From Actinomycetota bacterium (lineage in GTDB: Bacteria; Actinomycetota; Acidimicrobiia; IMCC26256; PALSA-610): a DNA stretch of 6,327 nt. The stretch covers positions 1 through 6,327 of the forward strand of contig SXJQ01000243.1 of the NCBI GenBank assembly GCA_005779345.1, written 5' to 3'. Made by a program: the position numbers and the translations under genes. The notes beneath the pieces were generated by a model. The model had not been told where the DNA came from. It did not search any database and was given only the letters and a program-made list of their open reading frames with translations. Positions 1 through 5,604 of this stretch are shown one piece after another. Position 1 is the stretch's first letter; each line of letters begins with the position of its first letter.

Positions 1-1
1 C

Positions 2-1243
2 CACGCCAAGGCGGCCGAGGTCCCGATCGTCGTCGCGGTCACCAAATCCGACCGCGAAGACGCCGACCCGACGCGTGTGCGCCAGCAGCTCACCGAGCAC
101 GAACTCGTTCCCGAGGAGTGGGGTGGCGACACGATCGTGCTCGATGTCGCCGCACCGGCCCACATCGGCGTCGACGAGCTGCTCGACGCAGTGCTGCTCG
201 TCGCCGATGCCGAACTCGCCGACGAACTCGTGGCGAACCCGGATCGTCCCGCGGTGGCGGCAGTGCTCGAGGCCCAACTCGAGCCGGGGCGCGGTCCGGT
301 CGCCACCGGGTTGGTCGAGGAGGGAACCCTGCGCGTCGGCGACTCGATCGTTGCCGGTCCCGCGTGGGGACGCGTCCGTGCGCTGTTCGACGAGCACGGC
401 GAGCCGGTCAAAGAAGCCGGGCCGAGTGTTCCCGTGCAGGTGCTCGGGCTCGACAGCGTGCCCCTCGCCGGCGACGAGCTGCGGGTCGCTCCGTCGGAGA
501 AGGTCGCGCGCACCGTCGCCGAGGCGCGCTCGCGTCGACGTCACGCGGCCGGCCTGGTGCGGCGCGAGGTCCTGTCGGGTGGCGCCCGCCTCGAAGACAT
601 CTTCGACATGGTGCAGCGGGGCGAGGTCGCCACGTTGAACCTCGTGTTGAAGGCCGACGTGCAAGGTTCGCTCGAGGCCGTCACCGAGTCGTTGCGCAAG
701 CTCGACCAACAGCACGACGAGGTGCGCCTCTCGTTCGTCCATCGTGGTGTCGGCGCGGTGACCGAGAGCGACGTGAACCTCGCGGCCGTCTCGAACTCCA
801 CCGTGATCGGATTCAACGTCCGTCCCGACCGCAAGGCGCGAGAACTCGCCGAGCGCGAAGGCGTGCAGATCCGCCTCTACGAGGTGATCTACGGCGTGCT
901 CGAAGACGTCAACGCGGCGCTCGTCGGCATGCTCAAGCCGGAGTACGAAGAAGTCGTCACCGGCGAGGCCGAAGTGCGACAGGTCATCAGCGTGCCTCGC
1001 GTCGGTCGCGTCGCCGGTTGCTACGTGCAGCACGGCCAGATCACGCGTGGATCCAAGGTGCGGTTCCTCCGCGAAGGCACCGTCATCTGGAAGGGCGAGA
1101 TCGCGTCGCTCAAGCGCTTCAAGGAAGACGTCCGCGAGGTGCGCGACGGATTCGAGTGCGGTATCGGGCTCGAGAACTTCCAGGACCTGAAGCCGGGCGA
1201 CGTCATCGAGACCTACGAAGACCGCGAGATCGCCCGCGCGTGA
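2..1243 (+). CDS. infB: Translation initiation factor IF-2, C-terminal part (5' end outside window)
   Basis: IF2 is the GTPase that places initiator fMet-tRNA on the 30S subunit and promotes 50S joining. The window opens inside the G domain; the P-loop and DTPGH motifs lie upstream. The visible 413 residues (numbered from the first full codon) begin HAKAAEVPIVVAVTKSD, a characteristic IF2 stretch with the G4 guanine-specificity motif as TKSD (residues 14-17). EEWGGDT follows at 39-44. Domain II runs at about 85-165. Domain C1 starts at about 207 (TLNLVLKADVQGSLEAV, 211-227) and the fMet-tRNA-binding C2 domain covers about 315-405, ending GFECGIGLENFQDLKPGDVIE. The end is complete (TGA at 1241-1243). 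Two oddities: G4 has T where most IF2 proteins have N, and the G5 region usually reading SAK or SAL is AAP (50-52). The rest is canonical. The ylxP-like gene follows directly, so they are probably co-transcribed. Confidence 0.97.
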   Translation, partial: HAKAAEVPIVVAVTKSDREDADPTRVRQQLTEHELVPEEWGGDTIVLDVAAPAHIGVDELLDAVLLVADAELADELVANPDRPAVAAVLEAQLEPGRGPVATGLVEEGTLRVGDSIVAGPAWGRVRALFDEHGEPVKEAGPSVPVQVLGLDSVPLAGDELRVAPSEKVARTVAEARSRRRHAAGLVRREVLSGGARLEDIFDMVQRGEVATLNLVLKADVQGSLEAVTESLRKLDQQHDEVRLSFVHRGVGAVTESDVNLAAVSNSTVIGFNVRPDRKARELAEREGVQIRLYEVIYGVLEDVNAALVGMLKPEYEEVVTGEAEVRQVISVPRVGRVAGCYVQHGQITRGSKVRFLREGTVIWKGEIASLKRFKEDVREVRDGFECGIGLENFQDLKPGDVIETYEDREIARA

Positions 1244-1278
1244 CGCCGGGCGTGACCGCGGGCGCGAAGATGGCGTCG

Positions 1279-1569
1279 ATGCATGTCGCCGCGCTGCGTT
1301 TCGAGCTCCACGTTCCCGAGAGCCGGTCGCTCAAGGCGAAGCGCGCGGCGTTGCGGCCGATCATCGACGGTCTCCGGCACCGATTCAAGGTGTCGGTGGC
1401 CGAGGTCGACCACCAGGACACCTGGCAACGCGCCGCCATCGGGGTCGCGCTCGTTTCGGGAGCGAGCAGGCAACTCGAGACCGTCATCGCCGAGATCGAA
1501 CGGTTCGTCGCCAATGCAGCCGATGTCGACGTGATCGATGTCGGCTGCAGCTACCTCGAGGAGGACTGA
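1279..1569 (+). CDS. DUF503 family protein (YlxP-like)
   Basis: This is a 96-residue protein of the DUF503/YlxP family, a small cytosolic protein of uncertain role that is recurrently encoded between infB and rbfA in Gram-positive bacteria. Family marks are the opening MHVAALRFELHVPESRSLK, the SLKAKR motif (17-22), RFKVSVAEVDHQDTWQRA (35-52) and GVALVS (55-60). The context suggests a link to ribosome maturation or initiation, but that is inference. I chose ATG 1279 because family members start right at the first beta strand and GAAG lies 9 bases upstream. In-frame alternatives are ATG 1270 and GTG 1240. The latter would overlap the infB stop as GTGA and add 13 residues (VTPGVTAGAKMAS) without family support. 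The gene is sure; the start is about 60% sure. Confidence 0.9.
   Translation: MHVAALRFELHVPESRSLKAKRAALRPIIDGLRHRFKVSVAEVDHQDTWQRAAIGVALVSGASRQLETVIAEIERFVANAADVDVIDVGCSYLEED
1558..1564 (+). promoter_or_regulatory. Strong Shine-Dalgarno for rbfA
   Basis: GAGGAGG lies inside the last codons of the upstream DUF503 gene, 6 bases before GTG 1571. It fixes the rbfA start at this GTG rather than at upstream in-frame codons, and suggests that rbfA translation follows that of the preceding gene. Confidence 0.8.
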
Positions 1570-1570
1570 C

Positions 1571-1948
1571 GTGGCTCGCCGCGGTCAACCGGCGCATCGG
1601 TACCCGCGCACCGCGCGGCTCGACGAGGTTGTGCTCGAGGTGCTGGCCTCCGAGCTCGAACGACTCGACGACCCTCGGCTCGACCTCGTGACGCTGACCG
1701 GCTGCGACGTGACCAACGACCTCGCGTACGCGACGGTGTGGTTCACGAGCCACGCCGATGATGCGGCCGCGGGCGACGCACTCCGCGCCGCGGCGCCGCG
1801 GCTTCGCGGCGTGCTCGGCCGGTCGGTGCGGGTCAAGCAGGTGCCCGAACTCACGTTCAAGGTGGATCCCGCGATCGGGTCGGGTGCGCGGATCGACGAC
1901 CTGCTGCGCGGCGACGGCCGCCGGACCGACACGCTGGACGACGAATGA
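1571..1948 (+). CDS. rbfA: 30S ribosome-binding factor RbfA
   Basis: RbfA is a KH-like RNA-binding factor that binds the immature 30S subunit near 16S helix 1 and helps 5'-end and platform maturation. The 125-residue product shows the family pattern: an N-terminal helix (RLDEVVLEVLASELERL, 16-32), DDPRL (33-37), a strand with the V-x-x-D-L-x-x-A-x-V signature (CDVTNDLAYATVWF, 45-58), a helix ending LRGVLGRSVRVKQVPELTFKVD (78-99), and a final helix IDDLLR (108-113). Length is normal for the family. The start is GTG, set by GAGGAGG 6 bases upstream and only one base after the previous stop. The TGA overlaps the next ATG as ATGA, implying coupled translation with nrnA. The position directly after infB and ylxP is the expected one. 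Confidence 0.96.
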   Translation: MARRGQPAHRYPRTARLDEVVLEVLASELERLDDPRLDLVTLTGCDVTNDLAYATVWFTSHADDAAAGDALRAAAPRLRGVLGRSVRVKQVPELTFKVDPAIGSGARIDDLLRGDGRRTDTLDDE

Positions 1949-2910
1949 CCGACACCGAGGTCCTCGCGACTGCGGCACGCGCGATCCGCGGATCGGTGCA
2001 GGTCGCCTTGGCGTGCCACGTGAATCCCGATGGTGACGCCCTCGGGTCGATGCTCGCGATGCATCACGTGTTGCGACACCACGGCATCGCTTCGGTCGCA
2101 TCGTTCTCGCAACCGTTCGTCGTTGCACCCCACTACCGCGAGCTACCGGGTCTCGACCTGATGGTCCCGCCCGACCAGTTCCCCGCGCGACCCGACGTGA
2201 TGGTCACGTTCGACTGCGGGTCGCTCGATCGGCTCGGCGACCTCGCCGCGTGCGCGAGCGAGGCCCGCGAGCTCATCGTGATCGATCACCACCTCAGCAA
2301 CGACCGCTACGGGACGATCAACGTGATCGACGATCGCGCCGCGGCGTCGGGCGTCGTCGTGCGCGAGCTGGTGCGGTCCCTGGGGTTCGTGCTCGACCGC
2401 GACTCGGCGGTGTGCCTCTACGCGGCGCTGGTCTGCGACACCGGGCGGTTCCAGTACGAGAGCACGACGCCGGCCGTGTTCGATCTTGCTCGTGAGCTCA
2501 CCGAGTTCGACATCCCGATCCCGTCGTTGTCGCGGACCTTGTTCGAGGAGCATCGCTTCGCGTACCTGCAACTCCTCGCCGCGGTACTCGCGCGCACCGA
2601 ACTCGTCGCCGCGCAGCGCTTCGTATGGACCGTCGTCCGCCAGGACGACCTCGCCCGGTTCGGCGTCACGATGGACGAGGTCGAGGGCCTGATCGACATC
2701 GTGCGGCGGACGCGCGAGGCCGAGGTCACCGCGGTCCTGAAGGAAGACGTCGACGGGTCGGTCCGCGTCAGCCTGCGGAGCCTCGGCGACGTCGACGTGT
2801 GTCTGCTCGCCCAGTCGATGGGCGGCGGCGGCCATCGATTCGCGGCCGGGTTCACCGCACCAGGACCTGCCACCGCGGTCGTCGACCGCATCCGCGCCGC
2901 CCTGCCCTGA
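1945..2910 (+). CDS. nrnA: DHH/DHHA1 phosphoesterase, NrnA-type oligoribonuclease/pAp phosphatase
   Basis: The 321-residue protein has the full DHH-subfamily-1 architecture of NrnA and mycobacterial CnpB (Rv2837c). The metal-binding motifs are all visible: HVNPDGDALGS (H25, D29, D31), VTFDCG (D90), IDHH (D114, H115, H116) and CDTGRFQYEST (D165). The C-terminal DHHA1 domain carries GGGGHRFAAG (293-302), the substrate-binding glycine loop. No CBS, GGDEF or membrane part is present, so it is a soluble stand-alone enzyme and not GdpP-like. Family members hydrolyse 2-5 nt RNA from the ends and dephosphorylate pAp; actinobacterial relatives also degrade c-di-AMP or pApA. Which activity dominates cannot be read here. 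The ATGA overlap with rbfA implies coupling, as no good Shine-Dalgarno precedes ATG 1945. It pairs logically with pnp downstream, since PNPase leaves short oligomers that NrnA can finish. Confidence 0.95.
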   Translation: MTDTEVLATAARAIRGSVQVALACHVNPDGDALGSMLAMHHVLRHHGIASVASFSQPFVVAPHYRELPGLDLMVPPDQFPARPDVMVTFDCGSLDRLGDLAACASEARELIVIDHHLSNDRYGTINVIDDRAAASGVVVRELVRSLGFVLDRDSAVCLYAALVCDTGRFQYESTTPAVFDLARELTEFDIPIPSLSRTLFEEHRFAYLQLLAAVLARTELVAAQRFVWTVVRQDDLARFGVTMDEVEGLIDIVRRTREAEVTAVLKEDVDGSVRVSLRSLGDVDVCLLAQSMGGGGHRFAAGFTAPGPATAVVDRIRAALP

Positions 2911-2911
2911 G

Positions 2912-2939
2912 ACCACCCCGGCAGGCCGAGCGGGGCGGT
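2912..2939 (+). terminator. Imperfect GC hairpin after nrnA
   Basis: ACCACCCCG (2912-2920) can pair with CGGGGCGGT (2931-2939) around a 10-base loop, with one A-C mismatch in a 9-bp stem. It begins 2 bases after the nrnA stop. No T-run follows, so as an intrinsic terminator it is weak. It could be an attenuating or transcript-end-stabilising structure, or chance in GC-rich DNA. Confidence 0.25.
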
Positions 2940-2944
2940 AGCTT
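2939..2944 (+). promoter_or_regulatory. Possible -10 element for a leaderless transcript
   Basis: TAGCTT fits the actinobacterial TANNNT -10 pattern and ends 8 bases before ATG 2953. A transcript from it would start at or very near the A of the start codon. No Shine-Dalgarno lies between, which is what a leaderless gene would look like. No convincing -35 is visible, so confidence is low. Confidence 0.28.
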
Positions 2945-2952
2945 CGGCGGCG

Positions 2953-3225
2953 ATGGGCATCCTGGGATGGATCGTCGTCGGTCTCGTGGCCGGGGCATTC
3001 GCGCAATCGGCGACGCGGTTCAACCGCCGTCGAGCGCCCGACCAGCGGCTCGGTTGCGTCGGCACGGTCGCGGTCGGCGTCGCGGGTGGAATGATCGGCG
3101 GCGCGCTGTTCAGCTGGGCCGGGCACGATGGCATCGACGAGTTCGGGCTGCGGTCGATGGCTGTCGCGTTCATCGGTGCGGTGGTGCTGCTGCTCGTCGT
3201 CAACGCCCTCGCGGGGCGACGCTGA
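2953..3225 (+). CDS. GlsB/YeaQ/YmgE family small membrane protein
   Basis: This is a 90-residue hydrophobic protein of the 'transglycosylase-associated protein' (GlsB/YeaQ/YmgE) family. Three membrane segments are visible: residues 3-18 (ILGWIVVGLVAGAFAQ), about 35-55 (glycine-rich, GTVAVGVAGGMIGGALF) and about 68-87. The basic loop RFNRRRAP (22-29) sits between the first two, and the tail is ALAGRR. The G-x-x-G-T and GG-x-IGG glycine pattern of the second helix is the family mark. The molecular function is unknown; members are often stress-associated, and the family name does not imply enzyme activity. Length is typical. It is not a usual member of the infB-pnp cluster and stands between two short gaps with no Shine-Dalgarno before its ATG, so it may have its own leaderless promoter. 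Identification is firm at family level only. Confidence 0.85.
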   Translation: MGILGWIVVGLVAGAFAQSATRFNRRRAPDQRLGCVGTVAVGVAGGMIGGALFSWAGHDGIDEFGLRSMAVAFIGAVVLLLVVNALAGRR

Positions 3226-3258
3226 CGACGCGATCGGCCGCCCGCCCACCGGCCCGGC

Positions 3259-3264
3259 CATGAT
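3259..3264 (+). promoter_or_regulatory. Possible -10 element for leaderless truB transcript
   Basis: CATGAT matches TATAAT at four of six positions and ends exactly 6 bases before GTG 3271, so a transcript would start at the G of the start codon. The gap has no Shine-Dalgarno. A -35 is not apparent in the GC-rich 45-base gap. The ATG inside this hexamer is out of frame with truB and is not a start for it. Confidence 0.25.
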
Positions 3265-3270
3265 TGGGTC

Positions 3271-4185
3271 GTGACCGATGGGTTCGTGGTGGTCGACAAG
3301 CCGGCAGGGATGACGAGTCACGACGTCGTCGCGCGGTTGCGCAAGGTCTTCGGGCAGCGCCGGGTCGGTCACGCCGGGACGCTCGATCCCGACGCGACCG
3401 GGGTCCTGGTGGTCGGGCTCGGCGCCGCGACCCGGCTCCTGCGGTTCCTCCAGGCGACGACCAAGGGATACGTGGGAACCGTTGTCTTCGGGACGACGAC
3501 GACGACGCTCGACGCGGCCGGTGAGGTCATGGCGACGTTCGACATGGGTGACCTCACCGCGATCCAGGTGCGGGCCGCGGCGGCGCGGTTCGTCGGCGAG
3601 ATCCAACAGGTGCCGCCGATGGTGAGCGCGATCAAGGTCGAAGGCCGTCGGCTCCACGAACTCGCGCGCGAGGGCGTCGAGGTCGAGCGGGCACCGCGCA
3701 CGGTGCAGATCGATCGCTGCGACGTCGTGGCGTTCCGCCCCGGTCGGGCACCGGAGGCCGACCTCGAGGTCGAGTGCGGCAGCGGCACGTACATCCGCAC
3801 GCTGGCAGCCGACCTCGGTGCTGCGCTCGGCGGCGGCGCGCACCTCACCAACCTTCGCCGGACCCGGGTGGGGAGTTTCGGTCTCGGCGAGGCGCACACG
3901 CTCGACCAACTCGAGGCCGCGAGCGCGGCACTCGTGGTTCGCCCGCTTGTGGCCCTCCGCGCGATGGAGCGCGTCGATGTCGACGCCGCGACAGCGGCCC
4001 GGATCGCCAACGGCAACACCTTCGCGGCCCGTGACCTCCTGTCGGTGGAAGCCGGCGACGGACCGTTCGCCGTGGCCGGACCCGACGGCGATCTGCTCGC
4101 CGTGTACGAGCGCCGCGGTGCCGGCGTGAAACCCGCGGTCGTGTTGGTCGCGGCCGGTTCCACGGCTTCGGAGGGTCGAGCATGA
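3271..4185 (+). CDS. truB: tRNA pseudouridine(55) synthase TruB
   Basis: TruB isomerises uridine 55 in the T-loop of elongator tRNAs and also acts as a tRNA-folding chaperone. The 304-residue protein opens with FVVVDKPAGMTSHDVV (5-20). The catalytic motif GHAGTLDPDATGVL (33-46) holds the nucleophile D39. KGY (65-67) supplies the active-site tyrosine Y67. SAIKVEGRRLHELAREG (119-135) and GTYIRTLAADLG (172-183, R176 pairing with the catalytic aspartate) follow. The region from about 236 to the end looks like the short actinobacterial TruB C-terminal domain. The start is GTG, chosen because the first conserved strand begins 4 residues later. No Shine-Dalgarno precedes it. Residues 75-79 are five threonines encoded by (ACG)5 at 3493-3507, where many TruB proteins read T-D-T; actinobacterial homologues vary here. 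The stop overlaps ribF as ATGA. Confidence 0.97.
   Translation: MTDGFVVVDKPAGMTSHDVVARLRKVFGQRRVGHAGTLDPDATGVLVVGLGAATRLLRFLQATTKGYVGTVVFGTTTTTLDAAGEVMATFDMGDLTAIQVRAAAARFVGEIQQVPPMVSAIKVEGRRLHELAREGVEVERAPRTVQIDRCDVVAFRPGRAPEADLEVECGSGTYIRTLAADLGAALGGGAHLTNLRRTRVGSFGLGEAHTLDQLEAASAALVVRPLVALRAMERVDVDAATAARIANGNTFAARDLLSVEAGDGPFAVAGPDGDLLAVYERRGAGVKPAVVLVAAGSTASEGRA
4170..4174 (+). promoter_or_regulatory. Shine-Dalgarno for ribF
   Basis: GGAGG lies inside the truB end, 7 bases before ATG 4182, and supports that start together with the ATGA overlap with the truB stop. Confidence 0.75.
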
Positions 4186-5123
4186 AGGTGTTCCGCGATG
4201 TCGCGCCGGCCGATGCATTGGGACGCCCCGCGGCGGTGACGATCGGCGCGTACGACGGCGTGCACCGCGGCCACCTCGCGGTGTTGCGCCTCGTGCACGA
4301 TCTCGCTGCCGCGCGCGATCTCGGCACCGTCGTGGTCACCTTCGACCGCCATCCCGCCGAGGTCGTCCGGCCCGAGAGCGCCCCGCGGTTGCTCACGACC
4401 CTCGAACAGAAGCTCGAGCTGCTCGACGCGACGGGGCTGGTCGACGCCTGCCTCGTCATCGCGTTCGACGACCGCAGGAGCAAGGAGACCGCGCCCGAGT
4501 TCGTCCACGACGTGCTCGTGGATTCACTCCACGCCCGGATCGTCGTCGTCGGCGCCGACTTCCACTTCGGTTACCAGCGGGGTGGCAACGTGGCGCTCCT
4601 CGAGGGCATGGGCGCCGACCTCGGTTTCGAGGTGATCGGGCTCGGCCTGGTGAAGGAGCACCCCGGCGCGCTGCCGTTCAGCTCCACGCGCGTCCGCGAG
4701 GCCCTCGCCGCGGCCGATGTCGCGCTCGCCGCCGAATTGCTCGGACGCGACCACGAGGTGCGCGGCGTCGTCGAGTCGGGCGACCGCCGCGGCCGCGAAC
4801 TGGGCTTCCCGACCGCGAACGTGGCCGTCTCCGAGCGCACCTGCCTGCCGGCCGACGGCGTGTACGCGGGGACCTTCGTCGACGCCGAGGGCGCCGAGCA
4901 CCGCGCAGCGATCAGACTCGGGCGGCGCCCGACGTTCTACGAGGATCACGGCCTCTTGTTGCTCGAGGCCCACCTGCTCGACTTCGAGGGCGACCTCTAC
5001 GGCCAGCAGGTGGCGGTGCGGTTCCGGGCTCGGATCCGCGGCCAGGAGCGGTTCGCGACGATCGACGACCTGGTCGCGCAGATGCACCGCGACCTCGCCG
5101 ACTGCCGGCGTCTCCTCGCCTGA
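4182..5123 (+). CDS. ribF: Bifunctional riboflavin kinase / FAD synthetase
   Basis: RibF phosphorylates riboflavin to FMN and adenylates FMN to FAD. The 313-residue protein has both modules. The N-terminal nucleotidyltransferase part has IGAYDGVHRGH (21-31, the HxGH-type nucleotide site; many homologues have NFDGVH), TFDRHP (53-58), VGADFHFGYQRGGN (123-136) and FSSTRVREAL (166-175). The C-terminal flavokinase part has GRELGFPTANV (204-214, with the P-T-A-N metal/ATP loop), GVYAG (226-230), RRPTF (248-252) and LLEAHLLDFEGDLYG (260-274), where E262 is the likely catalytic glutamate. Length matches prokaryotic FAD synthetases. The truB-ribF order with ATGA overlap is common, and co-transcription is very likely. 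No FMN riboswitch is visible upstream, as expected inside an operon. The 163-base gap to rpsO downstream contains repeats and a promoter. Confidence 0.97.
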   Translation: MKVFRDVAPADALGRPAAVTIGAYDGVHRGHLAVLRLVHDLAAARDLGTVVVTFDRHPAEVVRPESAPRLLTTLEQKLELLDATGLVDACLVIAFDDRRSKETAPEFVHDVLVDSLHARIVVVGADFHFGYQRGGNVALLEGMGADLGFEVIGLGLVKEHPGALPFSSTRVREALAAADVALAAELLGRDHEVRGVVESGDRRGRELGFPTANVAVSERTCLPADGVYAGTFVDAEGAEHRAAIRLGRRPTFYEDHGLLLLEAHLLDFEGDLYGQQVAVRFRARIRGQERFATIDDLVAQMHRDLADCRRLLA

Positions 5124-5148
5124 TCGGGTCGCCGTTCGGGCCCCGCCG

Positions 5149-5194
5149 CGACCCAGGCAGTGGGCCCGTCCCGACCCAGGCAGTGGGCCCGGCC
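5149..5194 (+). repeat. Perfect 20-base tandem repeat upstream of rpsO promoter
   Basis: CGACCCAGGCAGTGGGCCCG occurs at 5149-5168 and again at 5172-5191, period 23. The spacers (tcc, gcc) differ by one base, so 22 of 23 positions match. Each copy has a small inverted repeat CCCA-ggcag-TGGG and ends in the palindrome GGGCCC. A further GGGCCC stands at 5138-5143, giving three at 24- and 23-base spacing. A degenerate third start, CGACCCGTGCCAG, lies at 5208-5220. Copy 2 ends 8 bases before the rpsO -10, so copies cover the -35 and upstream region. It may be an operator or a simple duplication. Confidence 0.85.
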
Positions 5195-5205
5195 CGTGCT
5201 AGGGT
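5177..5205 (+). promoter_or_regulatory. Probable rpsO promoter with extended -10
   Basis: TAGGGT (5200-5205) is a good actinobacterial -10 (TANNNT). It is preceded by TGC (5197-5199), making an extended -10. At 17-base spacing the -35 position reads CAGGCA (5177-5182), only 3 of 6 against TTGACA, and it lies inside repeat copy 2. The expected start is near 5212, giving a leader of about 75 bases. The weak -35 and good -10 suggest help from an activator or from the extended element. Confidence 0.6.
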
Positions 5206-5212
5206 GCCGACC

Positions 5213-5257
5213 CGTGCCAGAGCCGTTCTGGCGCGCCTGCGAGCGTGTCCCGCTCGT
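5213..5257 (+). promoter_or_regulatory. rpsO leader with two consecutive stem-loops (candidate S15 autoregulatory site)
   Basis: Hairpin 1 pairs CGTGCCAGA (5213-5221) with TCTGGCGCG (5227-5235) around a 5-base loop: nine pairs including one U-G, starting right at the predicted transcript start. Hairpin 2 pairs GCGAGCG (5239-5245) with CGCTCGT (5251-5257), also with a 5-base loop and one G-U at its base. About 29 unpaired bases follow before ATG 5287. S15 represses its own mRNA in several phyla through leaders that differ in structure. The U-G pair flanked by G-C in hairpin 1 resembles the GU/GC element S15 reads in 16S rRNA, but that link is inference. Confidence 0.4.
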
Positions 5258-5286
5258 CCCACGACCGAAAGACCAGTTCAGCAACG

Positions 5287-5544
5287 ATGCCCGACAAGAC
5301 CGCAACGATCGCCGAGCACCGTCGGCACGACACCGACACCGGCTCGGCCGAAGTCCAGATCGCGATCCTGTCGGAGCGCATCGCCCACCTCACCGAGCAC
5401 CTGAAGGTCCACAAGAAGGACCATCACAGTCGGCGGGGCCTGCTGATGCTGGTCGGCAAGCGGCGCCGGCTGCTCGACTACCTCATCGACAACGATATCG
5501 AGCGGTACCGGGCGATCATCGCCAAGCTGGGTATCCGCCGCTAG
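5287..5544 (+). CDS. rpsO: 30S ribosomal protein S15
   Basis: S15 is a primary 16S-binding protein of the central domain and forms an inter-subunit bridge. The 85-residue product has the family core: DTGSAEVQIAILSERI (16-31), HLKVHKKDHHSRRGLL (39-54), the LVGKRRRLLDYL stretch (56-67) and the ending RYRAIIAKLGIRR. HHSRRG is the rRNA-contacting signature. It is about four residues shorter at the N-terminus than E. coli S15. I chose ATG 5287 because upstream in-frame sequence from GTG 5245 (VSRSSHDRKTSSAT) has no family match and would begin inside hairpin 2. The Shine-Dalgarno is poor (GAAAGA, 13 bases upstream). It is the only complete gene here ending in TAG. It has its own probable promoter and is followed by a strong hairpin before pnp. 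Confidence 0.97.
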   Translation: MPDKTATIAEHRRHDTDTGSAEVQIAILSERIAHLTEHLKVHKKDHHSRRGLLMLVGKRRRLLDYLIDNDIERYRAIIAKLGIRR

Positions 5545-5549
5545 TGGTT

Positions 5550-5577
5550 CGAGGAGCGGAGCATCCGCTCCTCGTTT
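5550..5577 (+). terminator. Intrinsic terminator-type hairpin between rpsO and pnp
   Basis: CGAGGAGCGGA (5550-5560) and TCCGCTCCTCG (5564-5574) form a perfect 11-bp stem with a GCA loop, starting 5 bases after the rpsO stop and followed by TTT then CGCG. The T-run is short, so read-through into pnp is likely to be partial. The rpsO-pnp gap in E. coli has the same general plan, with a leaky terminator and then a processed leader. Confidence 0.75.
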
Positions 5578-5604
5578 CGCGTCTGGCCGTCGTCGGTCGG
5601 GATT

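Noticed and set aside
118..1278. Long + strand open frame continuous with the DUF503 gene, opposite phase to infB
   Set aside because: Only the last 96 or so residues match a family; the preceding part is Arg-rich shadow of infB, so no fusion protein is proposed.
3235..3259. GGCCG/CGGCC pairing in the gap before truB
   Set aside because: Only 5 bp with a 14-base loop and no T-run; expected by chance at this GC content.
4100..4181. Search for an FMN riboswitch ahead of ribF
   Set aside because: This stretch is truB coding sequence overlapping the ribF start; no room or recognisable structure.
2143..4218. A 691-codon open frame on the - strand opposite nrnA, the membrane protein gene and truB
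   Set aside because: It crosses three well-supported genes and two gaps, is rich in Arg, His, Asp and Gly with no recognisable domain, and is what high-GC codon bias produces in an opposite frame.
3369..4508. A 379-codon - strand open frame opposite truB and ribF
   Set aside because: Low-complexity Ser/Arg/Ala/Thr-rich translation with no domain, lying over conserved genes.
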